Positions 8,734 to 14,277 of a stretch of 14,277 nucleotides of DNA are shown here, one piece after another. Positions within the stretch are counted from its first letter, which is position 1. Every line of letters begins with the position of its first letter. The translations under genes and the position numbers were made by a program. The DNA is from Saccoglossus kowalevskii (lineage: Eukaryota; Hemichordata; Enteropneusta; Harrimaniidae). The DNA lies in assembly GCF_000003605.2 (NCBI RefSeq), contig NW_003143797.1:126642-140918 (forward strand), written 5' to 3'. Under the pieces are notes generated by a model. That model made no database searches. It had not been told where the DNA came from and was given only the letters and a program-made list of their open reading frames with translations.

Positions 8734-9322
8734 GTAAATTCTATAATATGCAATCTGAGTAGGGTACATCAATTGTTACCTTCAATTGTCTATTCAGAAC
8801 AAATATTATCATCATTTGGTGTTCTTAGTAAAAAAAAAATCATAATATTTGCCCAAAGAGTTTATATGGATTTTTTTACTTTCAAAATTTGCATGCATTT
8901 TGTATAATAATGTTGATTTATGGGTTACTGCCAGTCTGATGATTTGATGCCATTATATGTCAGTAACACAGAGGGCAACTGTGTTTACATAATTTACATA
9001 TAAACTTGGTAAGTTTCATCTCACAGTAATTTTACTTGGACTTCCTGAATTAATGGATTCTAAGTAGGCTATGAAAGTGTTCAGCTAACCCTGCTGTAGA
9101 TGCTGAATAAGGTTCTTGCATAATGCTGTAGTCTGGTCAATTGTTGTTCTTAAGTTTTATCACAAGCTCATTTCAAGGTGACAACTTGTATGATGAGCAA
9201 AAAGACGACGTAAATGAGTTGATTGACTGCCAACAAACACAACATGTGATGGTGTCTGTAGGATATGTTGGATTCCCTGAAATTCAAATTTAGATCTTTA
9301 ATTCTGCTTTTTCTTTTTGCAG
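8734..9322 (+). other. Intron 7, no repeat recognised
   Basis: 589 bases of AT-rich intron. It has one A9 run (about 8830-8838) and nothing else identifiable. It is the longest intron in the window with no recognisable element. Confidence 0.5.
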
Positions 9323-9417
9323 AAGATCATGATGATGAAAGTATACATGATGACGATGACTCTGATACCAGTGCTTGTGATGACGATGATGACAGTGTTA
9401 GTGAAGATGATCATCAG
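9323..9417 (+). CDS. HUWE1: HUWE1 exon 8 of window (acidic linker)
   Basis: 95 bases, phase 1 in, phase 0 out. The acceptor is TTCTTTTTGCAG, the donor CAG|GTAAAA. It encodes (E)DHDDESIHDDDDSDTSACDD and DDDSVSEDDHQ. It is almost wholly acidic, with Asp/Ser pairs that could be casein-kinase-2-type sites (inference). It leads directly into the poly-Asp exon 9. Confidence 0.9.
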
Positions 9418-9539
9418 GTAAAAAGTTGAAAATAGACTCAGAATATCAAAAAGAATTTTTGCAATTCCAAATGCAGACTTGCTTTGTCCACAGTAGGTAT
9501 GTAGTAAAAAAACATGGTGTTTTACATTGTATCTGTCAG

Positions 9540-9708
9540 GATGATGATGACGATGACGATGATGATTGTGATGATTGTGATGATGATGAGGATGGGTCCG
9601 ATATGGAAGCTGATGGCGGTGAATACCATGATATTGATGAGTCTTATGATGACAGAGTACAGGACAGAGATGATGATTTCTTTGTGCATTTAGAAGAAGT
9701 ATTTCCAG
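9540..9708 (+). CDS. HUWE1: HUWE1 exon 9 of window (poly-Asp to conserved acidic motif)
   Basis: 169 bases, phase 0 in, phase 1 out. Acceptor ATCTGTCAG, strong donor GTGAGT. It opens with nine Asp in a row and a DCDDCDDDED tract coded by a GAT/GAC microsatellite. It then gives GSDMEADGGEYHDIDE and DRVQDRDDDFFVHLEEVFP. This matches the family order: acidic run, GSEME-like motif, then a DRED-hydrophobic-E motif. The frame extends upstream to 9426 only as readable intron. Confidence 0.93.
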
Positions 9709-10244
9709 GTGAGTGAATGTTACTCGTAGAGATCATTATAACTGTTCAGCACAAGTAGTGAATTATGGATTTGTGAGTTATGGTTGCCCAAAACAGTCTT
9801 TTAAATTCTTCAAGAATAGATTGCTTTATTTCTATATAGGGTCATATGTAAAAAAAAAAAAAAAAATTGTGGTACAGACACAATTTTTGAGATAAACATG
9901 ATATTATTGTATGTGAGTTAATACATGGGACTCTATGGAGGAAGAGTAGAACATGACCCGAACAAATTTGTCAATTTTTTCAAACCCTAGGTAATGAAAC
10001 AATGTGTCTGGAATTGCATTTTGAAAAAAATACTGTAAAAGCAGTTTCAGTAATTTGCCTTATGGTATAATACATGGGTGATGGAACACGTTCTTAAACG
10101 AAAACTTCTGCATGTCCAATTTGAACCCACCCTCATTCGGGAAACTGTATTGGTCAAACGCAATCATAGCTGCAACATTTACATTTTCAAAGTTTTGTTA
10201 CCATTCGATTTTGACAGTAATTGGTTGTGTTTACCCCAATGTAG
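9709..10244 (+). other. Intron 9, A-rich, no repeat family recognised
   Basis: 536 bases with a run of 17 A at about 9850-9866. No inverted terminal repeats or coding remnants were found. The A run could be the tail of an old retroposon, but no body or duplication can be identified. Confidence 0.45.
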
Positions 10245-10358
10245 GTGATTCTGGTTTCTTTGATGATGGAGGTTTTCTCTCCAATGTGCCATCTGTACGG
10301 AGTTATCAACTTCCTGTCTCGGTTCATGATGATGTGACCAATGCTAATGATCCAGCTG
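10245..10358 (+). CDS. HUWE1: HUWE1 exon 10 of window
   Basis: 114 bases, phase 1 in and out. Acceptor CCCAATGTAG, donor GCTG|GTAAGC. It encodes (G)DSGFFDDGGFLSNVPSVRS then YQLPVSVHDDVTNANDPA. This stretch is not clearly conserved in vertebrates, where the acidic motif runs more directly into the next block, so it looks like a lineage-specific linker segment. Frame, phase and both splice sites support it. Confidence 0.85.
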
Positions 10359-10997
10359 GTAAGCCTCTGTCTATTCTCCGCATCCAAAATTCTTATTTTG
10401 CCATTGCATTGGTAATAAGTTCTTTAGTTAGCAGTGGAACCTTATAGTGTACTTAATGTACTGTGCTGCTAGGAACTTTTAGGAAATATCCAAACACAAT
10501 TAATGTGTGCTCAGGAATCTTCTTATAAGTCTGCATGTATTTCAGGCAGAACTATAAATGGTATTCATGTCTCGTACTGCAATATTGCCGTTTCGTTCTT
10601 TCTTTCTGATTATACAAAATATGGTAATTATTGTACAGCTTTGCACCCCACACGGCAGTACAAACAAGGAATGTATGTGTGATTTATTTTGTGTGTGGCA
10701 CTGTCTGGAATATGAACTATTAACCTTATAATCACCAGATGAACGTTCTTGCCCAAATTTTTCTGTACCTTTTTTCATTAATTCTTCAATAATTCTGGAA
10801 ATGAAACCTTAATTTTGAATTCAACAGAAAAAATTTGAGTCAGTTTTCTGGTTTTACTAAACAAAATTGGTTATATACATCCCAATCTTCTGACGATAAA
10901 CAGGACTATTTTGTGAAGTTGTGATGAAATATACTGAACCAGGCAGTTAGTAATCGTAAAATATGACAATAATGTTGCTTTCGTCCATTTACATTTA
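10359..10997 (+). other. Left part of intron 10, no gene
   Basis: About 640 bases of AT-rich intron. Open frames on the - strand (10542-10778, 10871-11074) show no family motif, and the second runs into the MITE. Nothing else was recognised. Confidence 0.5.
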
Positions 10998-11433
10998 GGG
11001 ACGACGTCAAAAGATCGATGTCGGATAAAAAAACGTATATCCTTTAGTTTGGGGGTGGGGGGTTTTGACCTCAAAAAGTTTCCATCCTACAAAAACGATT
11101 TTATTTTTTAATGAAGTCAAAAAAATTTTGGAGTATTTGTAGTTCTATCCAATCATGGACAGAAATAACCGAAAAGGGGAAAAAAACAGAAAAATGGTTT
11201 GGTTCGAGTGTAAATCTGTGCGTCAAATGAGGTTCATTTGTAAACACCCACCCGACAACCAACTGCTATGCAATACTACTGTCCGATTATCAATTTGTAT
11301 TTAATGGTGAATGTAGTCTGATGCCATGACCAATAATTTATCAATTAAGTTTCAGTGGGGGGTAGGGGGGGGTTTGGAAAAAAACTAAAGGAATTAAGTT
11401 TTTTATCGGACATCGATCTTTTGACGTCGTCCC
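10998..11433. mobile_element. 436-bp MITE with TTA target duplication (PIF/Harbinger-like)
   Basis: Long terminal inverted repeats of about 53 bp. Both ends read GGGACGACGTCAAAAGATCG inward and stay identical for the first 25 bases, then match imperfectly down to CCTTTAGTTT. TTA flanks both ends (10995-10997, 11434-11436). A 3-bp TTA/TAA duplication is typical of PIF/Harbinger elements; a TA reading cannot be fully excluded. The interior has two G-rich patches (11051-11062, 11357-11372) and codes for nothing, so it is non-autonomous. Confidence 0.85.
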
Positions 11434-11559
11434 TTACTTGGGTCCAATAAGACAATCACTGCTGAATCATAATTATATTCTATGTATTCTCAATTATTTC
11501 TTTTTTTGTGTGTCTTTTTTTTGCATTTTTTTTTTTTTTTTTATGTTTGATTTTACAAG

Positions 11560-11758
11560 GCCAATCCATTCCTTTAGCTCCTGGTGGTGTATCTGTTAAC
11601 CATCCACTGTTGATACGTCACTCTGATCAGCATAGTCATATAACCCATGGACATAGTCATTCATCAAGATTACACAGAGCAGCCAGACAAAGGCACAGGG
11701 CTATTCATGTATATCCTCCAGGTGGACGTCATCCTAATCCACCAGCTATACTTCAAAG
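11560..11758 (+). CDS. HUWE1: HUWE1 exon 11 of window
   Basis: 199 bases, phase 1 in, phase 2 out. The acceptor is GATTTTACAAG, with a long T tract upstream (11529-11542); AAG is a less common acceptor but is the only one that fits the frame. It encodes (G)QSIPLAPGGVSVNHPLLIRH, a His/Ser-rich stretch (SDQHSHITHGHSHSSRLH), then HRAIHVYPPGGRHPNPPAIL and QR. The HPL..RH and IHV.YPG.R.PNPP.ILQR patterns are well conserved in HUWE1. The donor is AG|GTATGC, splitting the Arg codon. Confidence 0.94.
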
Positions 11759-12157
11759 GTATGCCTGATACCAGTATGACATCACACTATTTAGATGTGC
11801 ATTATAGGTATAACTTGTTATATATATTTCAGGCAAAAAAACATGAAAATATCATTAAAACCTATCACCAGATTTCTTGACTTGTACCTTATAATTTGAT
11901 GTTATGCTATTTTATTACTCACAAAAGAACCGTAATGGTAACCAAACTACTTTTCCCCCCAAAAAGATGTGTTAAACGTGCAGCCAGGAAAATGGAGATT
12001 TTTTTTACCCATTCGCCATTGATTTCTGTTGTAAAAAGGCTTCATCATAACTCGTTTTGTTCAGGAACATGTAGTGAAATAATATGTAGTTAAAAGATGA
12101 GTCTTTATAGTATTCTGACAAATTATTTATTTGAATGAATTGAATGGAATAATGCTT
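11759..12157 (+). other. Left part of intron 11, no gene
   Basis: About 400 bases of AT-rich intron. The open frames at 11647-11880 and 11896-12093 run through exon and intron in the wrong frame or resemble nothing. No repeat was recognised here. Confidence 0.5.
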
Positions 12158-12345
12158 TTAACCTTTTAAGCACCAAATTTTCACTCAAAATTGGGTAAAT
12201 TTGTTATATTTTCACTGAACTTCGTCATAATATTGGGCCAAACAGATACAATGTGACATTGCATTGTCGTGAACATTTTCTGTGAAAAAAGCTACAAATG
12301 TTTGTTGATGGTGCTTGAAGTTGACTTTTGCACTCAGAGGATTAA
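12158..12345. mobile_element. Probable 188-bp TTAA MITE (piggyBac-like)
   Basis: Left end TTAACCTTTTAAGCAC at 12158; the right end read inward is TTAATCCTCTGAGTGC, ending at 12345. Ten of 16 positions agree, and all six differences are transitions, as in an old decayed inverted repeat. TTAA at both ends is the piggyBac target duplication. The interior is AT-rich (TTTTCACTCAAAATTGGG) and non-coding. Modest support. Confidence 0.5.
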
Positions 12346-12462
12346 CACAGAGAATTGTCTCAACAAAATGTGTCGTCTGAAAAGACCGAAATGAGAAAAT
12401 AAGACTTACACCGTAATTTTTCTTGATTCAACATAACAATTGAAAACTTACTTATTCCATAG

Positions 12463-12734
12463 ATTGCTTGGCCCTACCGCTGCAGCTGATGTTCTCCAGT
12501 TAACAACTTCCCTGTCTTCTACCATGGGTGGTGGTCAAGCTCGACTTCTAGTTGGCGACAATGACTTTCGTGTTTTAGCTAGGACAGATGATGATCTATT
12601 TGATGATTTCTTCCATGATAATTACAATGAAGGTGTTGGTAATACACATATATCTAGTGTTCCCTCGCCATTGAGTAGGTGGGCTGAAGAGTCAAGAGTT
12701 CTAGATGGAGAAAGTGTTCATGATCTTGTTGCAG
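12463..12734 (+). CDS. HUWE1: HUWE1 exon 12 of window
   Basis: 272 bases, phase 2 in, phase 1 out. Acceptor TATTCCATAG, donor GCAG|GTTTGT. It encodes (R)LLGPTAAADVLQLTTSLSS, then GQARLLVGDNDFRVLARTDD, DLFDDFFHDNYNE and ISSVPSPLSRWAEESRVLDG, ending ESVHDLVA. This is the conserved block after the acidic linker in HUWE1 (LLGP.AAAD.LQL, ARLLVG, DDFFHD, LDAES.HD). The family continues with V-V-K-V, which must come from an exon to the right of the window; no such exon was found to 14277. Confidence 0.96.
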
Positions 12735-12878
12735 GTTTGTACTGTTTACCTACATCACAGAGTGTAACATACTTGCAGTCATTAAGGTTCTCTGAAGTCA
12801 ATCTAAATTACACAAAACATAAACATAAAGCAAAACAAGTTGAAATTAATATCTACAAACATGTATACTGGCATATAG

Positions 12879-13545
12879 TTTTTAGCTCCACTCTCATCGA
12901 AGATGACCAAGCAGAGCTCTTTGGTTGACTGGACCTGTTGTCCTCCGTAGTACGTCGACCATCATCTTTTTTAGTCCCAGTTCGGAGTCATATCTCAGAA
13001 TCCCTTGGACTGATTCCGTTCATTCTTTGCATGTGCCTAGTACTTTATCTGGAACATGTGCACATGCAGTGGTTTAGCGATTCGATTCAAAATGGCTGAC
13101 TGGCAGCCATCTTGTTTTTTTGAAAATGTTGTATTTTGGACATGCTTTGTCAGTTGTCATTCAAACTTGGTACATAGATTATACATGTTAGGTTACATGT
13201 CCAGTACAATTTATTTCACAATTGGATCAAAGATGGTCGACTGGCAGGCATCTTTTTTTTTTTTTTTTTTTATGTGGTATCTTGGAAGTGCTCTGTCAGT
13301 TTTCATTCAAATTTGGCACATACATGTACTTTATACATGTTAGGATGCATGTCCATAACAATTTGTTTCAAAATCTGGTCAAGGATGGCTGATTGACAGC
13401 AATCTGACTTTTTGGCCTTACTACTATATTTCCACAATTTATGTACCATTTTCATTTGTATTTGGCACATACATCATACATATCCGTGTGTTTCATAATC
13501 AGATCAAAGATGGCCAAATAACGGCTGTTTTTATTTTTGGTCATA
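12879..13545. repeat. Hairpin-ended repeat with tandem core, copy 2 (composite)
   Basis: Two hairpin ends in a row. TTTTTAGCTCC starts at 12879, with AGCTC (12884-12888) pairing GAGCT (12914-12918) and an inner TCATC/GATGA stem (12894-12898, 12902-12906). Then TTTTTTAGTCCC starts at about 12967, with AGTCC (12973-12977) pairing GGACT (13007-13011). A GTCCTCCGTAGTACGTCGACC box lies between them. The motif ATGGCYGACTGGCAGCCAT then repeats from 13092, 13233, 13385 and 13510 (spacing 141, 152, 125). It is the same orientation and family as 2463-3397, more decayed. The right end was not found. Confidence 0.75.
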
Positions 13546-14277
13546 TTACTACCGTAAAATTCCTTTTTGAGGCCGCGGCTTTAATTAAAATTTATTTTTT
13601 CAATGGACGAATTCAGATGCGTGAAGTCTTGGTGCGGCTTTAATTAGAGCATTCACTTCGGTAACAGTTGGAATTTTTTTCAGAAAACAAAGGCCAGAAG
13701 GGATAATGATATGCTAATGAGATGCACGACACTCGATTGCAACTTTGTTGGGATTCTAAGGCACTTTCGGATTTTTACACGCAGACAAACTTGTACACAA
13801 ACGAAATTTCACACTGTATAACATACTTCACAATAAATAATATCTACAAATAGATTTGTATGCATTTGCAGATTACAGTACTGTATACTACAATCTCTTG
13901 AATAGACTAATTCGTTAGCACCGGTCACTCTTTTAGTAACCGTGCAGACAGCCGTCTGACTCAGTCGATTGCGGCATGTTCGACTTCCGACAGAGTGACT
14001 GTACATTCCATGTTTAATCTAGACATCGGGGAAATTAAAATAAAAAAAGTCAATCAAAAAAAAAAATGATAACGAAAAAATACTTTTTATTTAATAAATA
14101 TATTTATTTTCTTATTTTTGATAACTAAAAGTATATTCTAAAAGAAGTCAAAACAAAAACGAATGCATTCTTAGTAGCAAATGATCACGGTAACAGTCAT
14201 GCTGCGTTTCACACAAGTGAATAACTTACTTGTTTTCGAAGTGTTACCATTGCTGATTATTAATCAGTAGTGATTAC
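13546..14277. other. Right-edge intron, low-complexity and a 13-bp direct repeat
   Basis: The 13-mer GCGGCTTTAATTA occurs exactly at 13575-13587 and 13634-13646 within sequence that looks like an unidentified dispersed repeat (ACCGTAAAATTCC...GGCCGCGG). A small hairpin (CAGAC/GTCTG, about 13945-13958) and an A/T-rich stretch (14035-14150) follow. The - strand frame at 13809-14006 resembles nothing known. The next HUWE1 exon is not visible. Confidence 0.5.

Larger units (their letters stand above)
647..12734 (+). other. HUWE1: HUWE1-type E3 ubiquitin ligase gene, internal part (12 exons, both ends outside window)
   Basis: HUWE1 is a very large HECT-type E3 that moves ubiquitin from an E2 through a catalytic cysteine in its carboxy-terminal HECT domain to many nuclear and cytosolic substrates. 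What is seen here: twelve GT-AG exons whose joined translation (697 codons plus one base) follows the order of vertebrate HUWE1. Landmarks are [30 protein letters not shown]-like [30 protein letters not shown], an acidic linker, RHPNPPAILQRLLGP, AAADVLQL, ARLLVGDND, DDFFHD and RW.EE...LD.ESVHD. The acidic linker and the downstream block lie between the helical-repeat region and the UBM/HECT region in known HUWE1. The HECT domain itself is not here. No exon upstream of 647 or downstream of 12734 was found, so the gene continues past both edges. Identification rests on family knowledge and no search was run. Confidence 0.95.

Noticed and set aside
8629-8907. 92-codon + strand frame MKMLIVMRKRK...
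   Set aside because: It is exon 7 read out of frame plus intron; the true frame there is Asp/Glu-rich and joins exons 6 and 8.
9850-9866. A17 run as a retroposon tail
   Set aside because: No body, hairpin or target duplication could be identified around it.
13056-13343. 95-codon + strand frame with repeated 'MADWQ' and 'MVDWQ' text
   Set aside because: The apparent protein repeat is produced by the 142-bp DNA tandem units and a T-run; it is not a gene.
13920-14000. Similarity of TTTAGTAACCG... to 1829-1860 as a pair of terminal repeats
   Set aside because: Shared text is only about 10 bases (TTAGTAACCG) and breaks off; too weak to call.

Overview
The window is animal genomic DNA. It is AT-rich, has long introns with GT-AG borders, and carries a heavy load of small transposable elements. 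It holds one recognisable gene on the + strand: the middle part of a HUWE1-type giant HECT E3 ubiquitin ligase. I traced twelve exons between 647 and 12734. They join in one frame (697 codons plus one base) with no stop and no broken splice site. The amino-terminal part of HUWE1 and the UBM and HECT parts lie outside the window. The species cannot be fixed from this sequence. A marine invertebrate is my best guess, from the repeat types and from a protein that matches vertebrate HUWE1 strongly only in the conserved blocks.

Protein layout: exons 1-3 (647-913, 4520-4748, 5849-6184) encode the conserved helical-repeat segment. Exons 4-10 (6724-10358) encode a long, poorly conserved, Asp/Glu-rich linker. 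Exons 11-12 (11560-11758, 12463-12734) encode the conserved block that follows the linker. The blocks inside the linker are bounded by phase-1 introns.

Intron layout: almost every intron longer than about 500 bp carries an identifiable repeat. Intron 1 holds a broken Mutator-like transposase on the - strand, split by a 935-bp repeat that left a CATG duplication. Intron 2 holds an element with a terminal hairpin and a tandem array of about 156 bp. Intron 3 holds a 397-bp MITE with a TA duplication. Intron 6 holds a dead pogo/DDE_1 transposase fragment. Intron 10 holds a 436-bp MITE with a TTA duplication. Intron 11 holds a probable 188-bp TTAA MITE. The intron after exon 12 holds a second copy of the hairpin and 142-bp-array family.

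The most interesting non-gene signal is that hairpin/tandem family. Its copies start with TTTTTAG plus a foldable inverted repeat, then a CGTC-rich box, then a tandem core of about 142 or 156 bp. No RNA gene, CRISPR array or prokaryotic feature was seen.
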